The translations under genes and the position numbers were made by a program. Below the pieces are notes generated by a model. The model had not been told where the DNA came from. It ran no database searches and worked only from the letters and a program-made list of their open reading frames with translations. From Volvariella volvacea V23 (Eukaryota > Basidiomycota > Agaricomycetes > Agaricales > Pluteaceae), in the NCBI GenBank assembly GCA_000349905.1, contig KB722766.1, positions 135,059 to 199,058 of the forward strand: a stretch of DNA of 64,000 nt, given 5' to 3'. This document shows positions 35,153 through 46,069 of the stretch, piece by piece; the stretch's first letter is position 1; each line of letters begins with the position of its first letter.

Positions 35153-37483
35153 TCACTTAGTGCTGGCACCCAGTGCCTCGCCCCTTCCCTTTCCTCTTGC
35201 TTTCCAACCATCCCTTCCACCGTGGCGCCCCTTCTTAGGAGTTACAGGAGGGCAACTCATACAAGGACTCGAAGCCGAGCCCCTCAGACCATGAGATCGC
35301 ATCCCGTTCAAGCTCGTGCCCCATCCCCCACTATGACTAGCAGCAGCTAACTCAGGAGGACCATGATCCTGCCCCTCAGAAGCTTGCTGTGTCACATCTG
35401 CAACCCAACTACGCTCACTCGGATACCCATAGTTGCTGTAACGACGATAAGGACGATCACACACAAACTCTCCTTCAAATAAAGATGCCGAATCGAGCAC
35501 CCCTTCTCTACTAGCTGCTGGATGCGTTTGAGCGCTAGTCGGAGGCACAGGGATAGAAGCTCCAGGAAAGCCAAATCCGTAATGTTGGTCGGGGACTGGC
35601 ATGTTCGGGTTCCAAGTGGGTTGCGGAGGAGCCTGGGCTGTAAGAGGGAATGGAACAGGAACGGGAACAGGAAGAGCGTATGAGGGCCATGGTTGAGTTG
35701 GATAATATCGCCATGGGCCGGATACAGTTGGATAGACTTGTTCGTTCACGGGAGATGCCCAGCGTGAGTCTCTAGGGGGCGTACCTCTATAACCGTTGTT
35801 ATATTCATTTTTCAGGGAATGGGAAGAGCTCGAGGCGCATGGGTATTCGTTTGCTTCGATATTCGTGAGATCGATGAACTCAATGCCCGCATCCGCATCC
35901 GCATCTTGTGCATTGTCGTTGTAACTGTTCTCGTCGGTTTTTTTGCCTTGTCGCTGGTATAGAACGATCTCGTCCAGTTCGCCCCCGATGACCTTCAGTA
36001 CATCCTCTTCGACCACACACGTGTCGTCTGCTCCACCATTATCCACGGACGAAAGTGATTGATATGTGGTGCTGTGTTGAGGTTCGGCATGCTCTTCCCA
36101 GTGTGGATCTTCGTCATGGGGTTGAGGTTGAATTCCGTCCAGATCCAAAGAATCCAGAGAGCCATATCCGTGAGAAGAATTGCGCGTATATGCGCTCAGG
36201 AAAGGCGGTGTATCAAAGCACATTGCACGATTAGCCTCCGAATTCTCTTCCCATGAGTTAGAATCTTGAATCTCAGAGTCGCTAGGAGGGATGGAGGGCG
36301 GAGAGAATACGATTTCTGGAATTGACGCATCATTTGTGGTTACCCCTCCCGTGGCAATTGGTTCCTCTGGTGCTTGTGTGTCTGTCCCTAAGGACTCGCC
36401 AGACTGTTTTTTGATGGGAATGAGTGCGATACGCGGACCACGGGAATTCGAGATAAATACCAGTTTCCTATCACGTGGAAGCACAGGTGAAGGGACAGAA
36501 TCGGCCAGACTTGGTGCATGTGAGTGTTGAGGATCTGGGCCTTCTGTATCTAGCAAGGGTGATCCTTCTGCGCGAGGGGCTTCGTCCATCCGGACAACTG
36601 TGGGCGGATCAAACCAGTACCTTGCGAGGGGTGCGTGTGGGGCATCTTCGCCTACTTGGGGAGCATTATCGTCTTGTGGGGAGCCCAATACATAGTTTGT
36701 GCCAGCTAACATAGCAAGAGAGTTTGTTGAAGAGAAAGACATCGACTCCAGAATACCAGGGGCGCGAAAGAAGAACAACTCGGCCAGGAATCGGTGTACG
36801 TGAAGGACCAGAATTGTGAGCAAACGCTTGAGGATTTGATAACCCAAGTAGGATAGGACGATGTTGAATAGTATTAGGCGTACTTGAATAGGTAGAAAGT
36901 TGAAGAAATCGAACTCGAAACCAAAGGCGGAGGACTTGGAAGGTATGAGAGTAGATTCAATAGCGGAACCTCGCTGATGTAGCAGCCATTGATCAAGTGA
37001 TTGCCACTCTGGGGGGTCCGTCGACATTGTACGCCTCGCGACTAAAGGTGCCGGGGTGTCGGCACGGAGAGGATCTCGCTGCTGGTTGGATTCGCGAGGC
37101 TTGTCGATCTGTTGAAGAGTCTTTGGAATTAGGCCGTGATAGATTTGAGGAGTACGCTCGGGCGGGGCGATTGATAGTTGCACAGATAACGGCACAGGGG
37201 TCCCCGCTGCTGTCGAGTTTCCAAAGATGAGAGTGCCCTGAGATAGGACTATCGGAACGCGTGAATCACCTGTGGCATTGTCGTCGGTGGAGATATCAAA
37301 GCTCGAGATGTGTCGAGGGCGGGAAGACACCCAAGGAAGAGCATATTCATCAAGGCGAGCAAAATTGAACTCGAGTAGTGCCGGGCCTAAAAGCGAGGAG
37401 AGAAAGACTCCAGTTTCGAAAGAGAACCACCAAGTCAGGACCAAATGCACAGCAGTTACAACAGCGGTTCGTAGGAGCAACAT
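35153..37483 (-). CDS. Unknown large membrane-anchored protein
   Basis: Single long open frame. The start at 37483 (MLLLRTAVVTAVHLVLTWWF) is preferred over 37717 because it begins at a hydrophobic helix and the upstream part is unlike protein; the product is about 776 residues. A second hydrophobic region, VRLILFNIVLSYLGYQILKR then LLTILVLHVHRFLAELFFF, lies around residues 200-250. The rest is hydrophilic, with acidic and Ser-rich stretches, a Pro-rich region (VPVPVPFPLTAQAPP) and a basic Gly/Arg-rich end (GRHGGRDGWKARGKGRGEA). I recognise no family. Probably membrane-anchored with a long disordered tail. Confidence 0.65.
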   Translation of the reverse strand: MLLLRTAVVTAVHLVLTWWFSFETGVFLSSLLGPALLEFNFARLDEYALPWVSSRPRHISSFDISTDDNATGDSRVPIVLSQGTLIFGNSTAAGTPVPLSVQLSIAPPERTPQIYHGLIPKTLQQIDKPRESNQQRDPLRADTPAPLVARRTMSTDPPEWQSLDQWLLHQRGSAIESTLIPSKSSAFGFEFDFFNFLPIQVRLILFNIVLSYLGYQILKRLLTILVLHVHRFLAELFFFRAPGILESMSFSSTNSLAMLAGTNYVLGSPQDDNAPQVGEDAPHAPLARYWFDPPTVVRMDEAPRAEGSPLLDTEGPDPQHSHAPSLADSVPSPVLPRDRKLVFISNSRGPRIALIPIKKQSGESLGTDTQAPEEPIATGGVTTNDASIPEIVFSPPSIPPSDSEIQDSNSWEENSEANRAMCFDTPPFLSAYTRNSSHGYGSLDSLDLDGIQPQPHDEDPHWEEHAEPQHSTTYQSLSSVDNGGADDTCVVEEDVLKVIGGELDEIVLYQRQGKKTDENSYNDNAQDADADAGIEFIDLTNIEANEYPCASSSSHSLKNEYNNGYRGTPPRDSRWASPVNEQVYPTVSGPWRYYPTQPWPSYALPVPVPVPFPLTAQAPPQPTWNPNMPVPDQHYGFGFPGASIPVPPTSAQTHPAASREGVLDSASLFEGEFVCDRPYRRYSNYGYPSERSWVADVTQQASEGQDHGPPELAAASHSGGWGTSLNGMRSHGLRGSASSPCMSCPPVTPKKGRHGGRDGWKARGKGRGEALGASTK

Positions 37484-37668
37484 CACACAGGAAGAGAAAG
37501 ATAAACGGCGGGTATCGCTGAAGGTAGCGCAGGGGGTGAGGAAAGGGTCGCCAGCGGAGGTGCTGGCTATTTGTACCGTGGATTGATCTATGACGTCACT
37601 GCAGCATACTCGAGCAACAGAAAAGCGAGGACAGGGCATGCAGGCTTTCGCATTGAGGTACAATACCA

Positions 37669-38577
37669 CTACAGACCCATTACACCGTAGCTGCTCCGCG
37701 ACGTAGCACAAAACCAAGTAGTAATGATGCGCTCCGAGGTTTTAGAGCATCGTGGTTTAACTATTTTCATTCCTTTTGGGAAAACGGTGGGCGGAATAAT
37801 GTGAGTCGGGAGGGCCAGCCGCCGTACATTGACATCCCTATATCCATCGGAAAATGTGGGGGGAACTGGGGAGTCCTTTACTGCATCCCATAGACAGCTG
37901 CTTTCACCTTTCGAGAGATTGGAGAGCCAAGACGAAGCAACAGAAACACCTAACATCAACCGATGAGTGTGATTCGTGCTCTAATCGAGTGAAATACACA
38001 CCAATATCACACACTCCACCTCTACGCCATAGCCAAATCCCAGATATTTGACAAAGACTGAGAGCCCCTCGAGGAACAACCGCGTGAAACTGACCACCAA
38101 AAATTCTGTCTTCCACCATATTTCTTATTTCCTCACAATTGGATACATTTGTGTCATGTGCGGTTTGTTGGCCCAAACCCTGACTCTGGTTGAGCCGGTT
38201 GAGATGAAACCGATATGAATGCGCAACCTCATGGAAGATGGCACATGCAATGGCAAGCCTTGAGAGAGTCTGCATTGGGTCGGCGAAAAATGCGATGACA
38301 AGGCCGGAGTCAAGTGAGATGATTTCATCGTTTTCATCTGACCTGGCTCAATCGAGGGCTCTATACGAATGGTCAAAGGCGTTCTGATCTAATCAGAAAA
38401 GAGCTGAAGCGCCACTTCCTCGGATTCTTGTTCTGCTAATGAATCTGCAGGAGATTTACTGATGCAGATTGACCTCCGAATGAAATCATCAGTGAGAAGA
38501 GCGTTGAAGATTGATCGAACGAATTGTTTAAAGTGATGCCACGGGGCGTAGTCGAAATGAAGTATAGCTCGAGACAT
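37669..38577 (-). CDS. HExxH putative zinc peptidase-like protein, paralog A
   Basis: Multi-exon gene. One exon reads EIISLDSGLVIAFFADP then LAIACAIFHEVAHSYRFHL, with HEVAH fitting the HExxH zinc-binding signature, and VEDRIFGGQFHAV downstream. The last exon, joined in phase 1 at CDIG, reads VSVASSWLSNLSKGESSC and ends YGVMGL at 37669. The first exon is probably at 38577 (MSRAILHFDYAPWHH). It is homologous by motif order to the divergent gene to its right. A third zinc ligand was not identified, so peptidase activity is unproven. No signal peptide was seen. Confidence 0.55.
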
Positions 38578-38960
38578 CGTGCGGGTGAGTGGCTGAGAGT
38601 TTGGTCAAAATCAGTCTCAATATATACAGCCCATGAGGGCAGTGCATCTATTAGGGGAACTCTAATCACTTTGACAGCAGCATTCCTTTAGTTATATACA
38701 TTTTAAGATTGATTTGGATATGCACAAGGGTGTAAAGAATACTACCACATTTTCCACATCTCTATATTCGATAGCTTTGGGTTTAGATTTGCGATCCGTT
38801 ACTGTATTTATCAACCACTTTGACATCATACTGTATTTGTCATCCCGTTCCGCACGGTGGTGTCGGGAAGTCCACCATGATTCCGACTCGATACCTCTAC
38901 GCCCATAGAACGAAGGAATCAGACACTCTCCTCAACACCCCTGAATAATGATGAACGTAC
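38578..38960. promoter_or_regulatory. Divergent region between HExxH paralogs
   Basis: About 380 bp separating two genes that point away from each other. AT-rich; it may contain the first exon of the right-hand gene, which I could not place. Confidence 0.4.
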
Positions 38961-39943
38961 AGAGCTCCAAAAACTTATGAAATCACACAATCTTTCAAGA
39001 CCGATAAATTCTTACAACAGGCATATTATTTAGTACAAGCCGGCGAGGCTGTGTCTGGACCGCCTGATGACGAAACACGGCTAGCGGCACAAGGACAACA
39101 CTCTCAATTCATTCAGCTTTTACCCCCAGAAATCGAGGTAACCAATATCGATGATAACGACTATGGATGCACGATTCAACACCCCTCCGGAAGTTCCACG
39201 ATACAATTGAATTCAACACTTTGTTCTTCCTCCTTGAATGCCGAAACGAACAGCGACAAAAGAACTTACGCAGAACTTGCGCTAGTGGCCACGATACTTC
39301 ATGAATTGGCACATTCTCTTGGGTTCGCTATCCGCGCCAACACACCTACAGCACTTACCATTCCAGGCTATCCAGGACGTCGCGGGAGAGGAGAGGCGGG
39401 CTACGTCATCGAAAAGCTTATTTTCGGTGGGATTATTTGTGCTCTTTTTTCTCAAGAAACAAGCGATTTTGGCAAGATGACAGGGATTACTGTGGATGGC
39501 GGAGGGGTAGAGCATCGCATCAGTGGGTTTTTCAAGCCTTCTCCTAGCAATGTCTCACTGTTGCTTCCAGGTGTTCCAATCGCCCGATTATGGCTTGACA
39601 AATTCTATCAAGGCAAGACCCACACGATATTGGAGATCTTGGACAGCGACAGTTCGCTTGCTATGGATGCCATTTCGGTAGCCACCACAGAGGGCGGCCA
39701 GAGGAAGGAAAAGATTCAATGCCGTTTCAGTAGATTCAAGGGTATGAACAGTCTTGACGGTAGCCACCTCATAATACATTTTGAGCTAGCGATGTCCTGT
39801 TCTATTTCGCTTAAGTTGTTCTAACTTGAATTCTGGTTAGTTAGCCTTTGGCGGATGGTTGGATGATGACGTGGATAATAATCTACCTAGTGACGGACGA
39901 TTACGGCGTTGCTTGACAGGGTCCCAGGAACAATTTCGGTAGC
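38961..39943 (+). CDS. HExxH putative zinc peptidase-like protein, paralog B (5' end uncertain)
   Basis: The frame runs from an acceptor-like site at about 38960 through YEITQSFKTDKFLQQAYYLV and CTIQHPSGSSTIQLN to LALVATILHELAHSLGF, with HELAH as HExxH motif, then YVIEKLIFGGIICALFSQ. An intron at about 39742 removes the tail of the open frame and joins FSRFK to AFGGWLDDDVDNNLPSDGR, ending at 39943. The first exon and ATG are not identified. It is a diverged paralog of the gene at 37669-38577, in opposite orientation. Function is inferred only from the motif. Confidence 0.5.
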
Positions 39944-40037
39944 CAGCACATCTATAACCAATCAACCATCCTTCTACCTATCATCTGTTATCCTAGCCTT
40001 CTTCGTGCTCGTGATTAACCTCTAAACCACATCCACC

Positions 40038-42125
40038 ATGCAGGTAGCTAGCAGATACTCGCTGAGAACGCTCTCTGGAAAGACTGTCAGACCGACGTTT
40101 GCTCCAAGATCTTCCAGGATTGCACTGCTGTCAAGAGGATTCGCCACCACCTCCCTTCTGAGTAAGTTTTTGGCTCTTTGGTCGAATGAACTGCGGAATA
40201 GGAAGAAGGGTTGGATAGCTCCAACCTAGGCTTCGTTCAGTGACAGGCTCGTGGAGCTTCGTCTCTGCCGTGGATACACTCCTCGTCCCTTCTGGTTTCG
40301 CTTCCAAACTTTTGAATCACTGACAATGTCGCACCTACAAATTTTCAGGAGGAGAACTGAAGAAGATTGAGGTCAAGAATCCAATTGTCGAGCTCGATGG
40401 AGATGAGATGACAAGGATTATCTGGAAAAAGATCCGAGAGGAAGTAAGTTTCGTTCAGTTCACTATCTACCAAACCATGCCGAATCTTATGCGCCGCTTT
40501 TCTAGCTCATTTTGCCCTACCTCAGCCTCGACATCAAATACTACGACCTAGGACTGGAGTACCGTGATCAGGTATGTTTTTTTTGTAAACCTTTGACTTG
40601 GTCTGACTTGCCTCTAGACAAACGACCAAGTCACCGTCGATGCTGCAAACGCCATCCTCGAACACAAAGTTGGAATCAAGTGTGCAACCATCACCCCCGA
40701 TGAGGCGCGAGTGAAGGAGTTCAAGTTGAAGGAGATGTGGAAGAGTCCCAACGGAACTGTGAGTAGAAGTTGCCTCTACGCGTGCCATGTCATTGTACAC
40801 GGTCCCTAATCAAAGTTGCTCGCCATGCTCGTTCCTCCCATCCCAACTAGATCCGTAACATTCTCGGTGGCACCGTTTTCCGTGAACCCATCGTGTTATC
40901 GCGTATCCCGAAACCAGTTCCCGGATGGATAAACCCCATTGTCATCGGTCGTCATGCATTTGGTGACCAGGTACGGTCACTGCTATCCCTTTCCATGCAT
41001 TGACCTTGACACTTGCTCTCTATAGTACCGCGCTACCGACTTCGTCGCCCCAGGACCAGGAAAACTGCAACTGGTTTATACCCCTGCAGACGGATCACCA
41101 GCCACCACGTTGAATGTATACGATTTCAAGGGCAAGGGTGTTGCGTTGAGCATGTACAATACAGATGAGGCGAGTATATGCGCGTTTTTCCACTTTTACA
41201 ACCGCTGACATAGCTTCGTTCCGCCTAGTCAATAACTGGGTTCGCCCATTCATCGTTCAAGATGGCTCTTGCGAAGAAATTGCCATTGGTGAGTCTTGCT
41301 TTCCGTGTTAATCAGCGTTTCTCAACTCGCCTTCGTCCAGTTCATGTCTACAAAGAACACCATCCTCAAGAAGTACGATGGTCGCTTCAAGGATATCTTC
41401 CAAGAAGTTTATGATACGTGCGTATTACAACCTTCCTGTTCCACTTACGACCCCTTACACTACTCGCAGGCAATACAAGGCCTTGTTCGAGGAAGCTGGA
41501 ATCTACTACGAGCACCGCCTCATCGACGACATGGTCGCTCAAGCCCTCAAATCCTCAGGCGGTTTCGTCTGGGCATGCAAGAATTACGACGGTGACGTCC
41601 AGAGTGATATCCTGGCCCAAGGATTCGGAAGTCTTGGTATGATGACCAGCGAGCTGATCACCCCTGATGGCCAGGTCATCGAGAGCGAAGCTGCACATGG
41701 TGCGTGGGTCATTCTGTCCTGGTACGGAACCCTAATTTCATTTTTACGTAGGCACCGTTACACGCCACTACCGTGAATGGCAGAAGGGCAACGAGACATC
41801 GACCAACCCCGTCGCTTCCATCTTTGCGTGGACTCGTGGACTCCTCCACCGCGCTAAGCTTGATTCTAACCCGGAATTGACTGCTTTCTGCAACGACCTC
41901 GAGGCATCGTGTATTGAGGTTATTGATAAGGATGGTATTATGACCAAGGATTTGGCCATTGCTATCCACGGAAAGGACCTCAAGAGGGAGCACTGGGTTG
42001 TGACGAATGTGTATATGGATAAGGTTCACGTAAGTTGGCGTTATCTACGTTTGGTGGGATATTTGCTGATGAAATTGCGCGAACAACAGGAGAAGTTGAA
42101 GCAAAAGCTGGCAGCCCGAGCATAA
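40038..42125 (+). CDS. IDP1: Mitochondrial NADP-dependent isocitrate dehydrogenase
   Basis: Multi-exon gene. Exon 1 (40038-40161) encodes an Arg/Ser-rich mitochondrial presequence ([20 protein letters not shown]). The enzyme follows: [134 protein letters not shown] and [17 protein letters not shown]. Substrate- and NADP-binding motifs are intact. It converts isocitrate and NADP+ to 2-oxoglutarate, CO2 and NADPH as a homodimer in the matrix. It ends AARA at 42125. Confidence 0.95.
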
Positions 42126-43392
42126 GTCGTCTTGGTACTTTGCCTGATCCTTGGAGCCATGGGATGTCAGGCCCAGCCTGGCGTATTTGAACAATTCATT
42201 TCATCGAACAGTTCGCTCGCTTGGATTCATTCCCTGATCGTGCATGACGACTTTTCTTGGAGCGGAGGTGTACTAATTTGTCACTCACTCATTTCAACCG
42301 ATGTATCACCAATGTGAAGTTTTGTTGTGTTGCTTATACTACATTATGGTAGTGTGACCTTGTCTTCAATTGTATGATAGTCCAGGTGCTCAGGCTTGTG
42401 AACCCTCGAGTTTCGTGGATGCGTGTCTTGGTACGTCAACTATCAATATCACCTATCGTGCCACGAACGTGTGTTTTGGTAAGTCTTTGAGTACTGTATT
42501 CTGCTTATGGCTGGCTTCTTGGTTGACTCGCTGTTTATATGCATAGGCGTACTCGGCGTGCGTGCTGAACTTGTTCTCCATCATGTTAATTGAATGTTAC
42601 GGATTGCATCTACTTGCTCCAATGTCACCAACTCGTGACTTCAGCGTCAGGCTTGACGAACGTTCTTCAATATCCTGGTATGGCATCCGGCCTTTTGTAT
42701 ACTTACAGTATACACGAGGAGATAAGTCAACGATAATATGAAGGTTGCTATTCTTAATCTCAATTCAACTTGTGCACCAAATATAGCAATGGCCGTCGGC
42801 ATCGCTAACTTACCCATCTGAGTCCGTCCGTACCACGGGCATTGACAGCCACTCAATGGCCTGAGCTACCTCGGAGAAAGCATCCGCCCGCACCCAACAC
42901 GCGCCCCAGCGCTCCAAGTGGATCCAGATGGTTGCCAGTGAGCGGCCTAGCCCTGTGAGACCGTGAAACTCCGTCAGACAGCGGTTTTCGCATCAAATGT
43001 GGAGATGCCGCCAAGGCATCTCCTGCAAAGAGCCGTGGCTGTTGGATTTCGCCATCGCAAGCTGGGTCTGGTGGCCGCGATGTAGGGAGCAGGTGAGCGT
43101 GAGGTGCTCCTTGACGGCTGTCTTCGTTGCAAAAGCACCAAGGAACTCATCACTCTGCGATATCACCCCAGATACAAGAGCAATCCCTAAGATCTATGAA
43201 TTCCGATACAACCCACTCCAGGACCGGCGATGAGCTCCTTCGGGTGAGTAAATAGAGCTGATGCCATCAGGGTTGTTTCGATTACGGACAGCAGTGCTCG
43301 TGGTGGAAACGTGATCCCCAAAGCACTATTAAGCTCGTCTTGATAATGCAGCCCATTCCACATCTTTCCAACCTACCATTCAATCACCCCCC
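42126..43392. other. Intergenic region
   Basis: About 1.27 kb between the IDP1 stop and the F-box gene. No reading frame with recognisable protein features. It holds the IDP1 3' UTR and the F-box gene promoter. Confidence 0.45.
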
Positions 43393-44812
43393 ATGGTATG
43401 TTTTTTCTTCAGCGTTGTTGGATGAAGCTCATTTGGTTTTGGGCTAATAGGACACCGATCTGGATGTTGCCCTTCCACCACTGCCGCAAGAACAGCCGCA
43501 GGCACACACGCTGAATATCCATAGCCTCCCAAACGAACTACTTGCCGAAGTATTCCAGCACAGTATAGCTGGTCCACTAGACGCAACCCACACTATCCGG
43601 AAACCCCTCGTACTTGCCTCTATCTGCTCCGATTGGCGTCGAGTCGCTATATCGACCCCTCAGCTATGGTGTAGACTACACATCAAGCTCGCCACCCGTC
43701 GTTCCCAGGACGATTTTGGCCTTGTGAGCACTTGGCTGGGCCGCTCTGGCGCTTGCCCGCTACAATTCTCTGTCCAGTGGTTCGAGAAGGCACCCAAACA
43801 TGACCACCCTGCCTTGAATGCCCTCGCCTCTCGTTCGCAACAATGGCGGAAGATGCTGCTGCACTTGCCGCTGCTCACACTTGGAAAGCTCTCCAAGATA
43901 TCCAGACCTTTACCGTTCCTACAAGAACTCAATATCACTACCCTGGACGCGTTTGACGGCACGACCGATACCTTTGAAGAACCTATTATCGCCTTTCGCG
44001 ACGCAATGAACCTCCGGCGCTTAGAGTGCATCCGTCTCCCCTTCCACCTCCTCGAACTCCCTTGGACACAAATGGAAGAAATACCTGCGTTGCATATTCC
44101 CGTCGATCAATGTTCTGCGGTGCTTCGACAGTCCCCCAACCTCTTAACAGCCGTTTTCGCGTTTGATTACCACACTTCCACCCTCCCGGACGACGCGCCG
44201 ACATTTGAACACTCCCAACTAAAATCTCTCACTTTCTATCCCCTCCCCTGGCGAGAAGTGGTAAACCCAGAGTCCATCCTGCGCTACCTCCAGGCTCCCA
44301 AACTCATACACCTCAAGATTTCCAAGCTAAGTTCACCAATCGGCACAGACCTCCTCTACTTTGTGCAGTACACACCAAAGTTGACGAGTCTATCCCTGAA
44401 CCAACTCAACCTCACCGACAAGGAACTAATCCCTATCCTTGAGATGCTGCCAAACTTGGAGCAGTTATTCCTGGGACCATGCCGCTTTGTGGTTTCGGAT
44501 TACACGATTGAGCGACTTCGATTTCGATCGCAGGCTGAGGCTATGTCTGGTTCGGGAGCTCGGCAGCACCCGTCGAATATATGTCCTAGACTCCAGAGTA
44601 TCTCAGTTCATTTAAGTGCGAAATTGGCGTCGGATTTCATACGCGCTGTGTCTTCCAGGGCTCAGCCGAGTTTGGGTTGTGCAAAGCTTTTAGAGGTGGA
44701 GATGCACTTGAGCTCGGAGGCGGCTTTCCCGAGGGATGTACAGGATTTGCTTGTATCGTTACGTGAAGGTGGGATGGTGCTGCGTATTCATGCCGATGAG
44801 GATGACGACTAG
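43393..44812 (+). CDS. F-box protein
   Basis: Exon 1 is just the ATG (43393-43395), followed by GTATGT; exon 2 (43451-44812) carries the rest, giving 454 residues. The N-terminal F-box reads IHSLPNELLAEVFQHSI, then KPLVLASICSDWRRVAIST and PQLWCRLHI, typical of basidiomycete F-box proteins. The remainder has leucine-rich spacing (KLIHLKISKLSSPIG, LTSLSLNQLNLTDKELIPIL, MLPNLEQLFLGPC), suggesting an LRR-like C-terminal substrate-binding region. It probably binds Skp1 in an SCF ubiquitin ligase; the target is unknown. The tail ends HADEDDD. Confidence 0.85.
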
Positions 44813-46069
44813 TTTTGGTAGCTAGACATCGTGTGTTTATCATGGATCTATTCAGTTGTGCCTTTTTTATCCCGAGATTACTTATACCCCCCCTCTGCCA
44901 GTGGCAGACTAGATCTTTGGCTGTTTTTCTCTGATGTCAATCAACCATTTCACGAGTAACTTGGGACTCACTGCCATGGTCATTATATCAAGTCTTCACG
45001 TTTGTAGTGCGAACCACGCTCGGCGGTTGGCGCTTGCACAACTACGCCTAACGCATGCCAATGGCACCTTGTTCCATGACCCCCACCCCACGTCTTCTGA
45101 ACTCCTAGTATTGTGGTTCGTTCGAAAGAACTTCCAAGAGTCCTCTAGATACCGCAGACGGAAGGGTAGGATCCTGAATTCCTGAGCGTGTGGAGTCGTC
45201 GGATGAAATATTGGTAGGTGCCTGAGGACGATGTCCGAGTCTCCTAGCTTGATGCGCTGTTGAAGTACGGTTCAACGAAATCTTTGCACGTTATTCCTCG
45301 GTAAAATTGGGAGTGAAATTTGGCTTTTCTAATGTCACGCGAATTTTCCTTAGGGAGTCACTGGCCTGGCATGCCCTGGGCGTGCGATCGTAACTGGATA
45401 TGACACATCTCGATAGGCGCCGGGTCGTTGTCCGTTCAACCCAACTCGAGAGCATCTGCGCCGCACCCGACAGGAGACCGAATGGATGCTGGGCAGTGTC
45501 CTTATCCCATTGGGGATCACAGAGAATATTGCATGGTTCGTGCATAAATCAGCGAGATTGAAAAAATGAAGTCGCAGTTTCCAGTAGAGCCGTGTACTAA
45601 TTGTGATGAGATCATGGGCCTTATCGAGTACGGCGTGTATCCTGCGCCGAATTTCCATCTTCAGAGGAACTAGCCGTCAAAAGAACAGTCTCTGAAAGTG
45701 TTCAAAACCTAGGTTCATCTACTTCAGTGCTTTCAAGAGCGATGATCAATCCAATGTGAAGAGAACGAGGTGGTTCAAGACAGTACTGCAATCAAGAAGT
45801 GTGAGCTCAATGCTCGGCCAGTCACAGCACTTGGCACAAGCTCGGAATCTCCGTCAATCAAGAGGCAGCTTGCAAATCAGGTGGCGTCCCGATCAGCAAA
45901 CGCTCAACACGATCTCAAAAAAGCGGGGAACAGCGACAAGGTAATTAAAAAAGCGTGGAGACCGTGACACGATGCGGTTCTTCTTTCAAATTGCACAACG
46001 ACAGATTAAGCGAGTTCAACGAAAGCATGTAATGTACACAAAGCGAGCGCTAATGTCCAGAAATAAAAC
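44813..46069. other. Intergenic region between convergent genes
   Basis: About 1.26 kb between the F-box stop and the SLC45-like stop. A few frames of about 100 codons exist but show no recognisable features. Confidence 0.4.

Noticed and set aside
37484..37717. Upstream Met at 37717 for the 776-residue membrane protein
   Set aside because: The extension is Cys-rich and unstructured, and lies only about 50 bp from the stop of the neighbouring gene, in fact overlapping it; the hydrophobic start at 37483 is more plausible.
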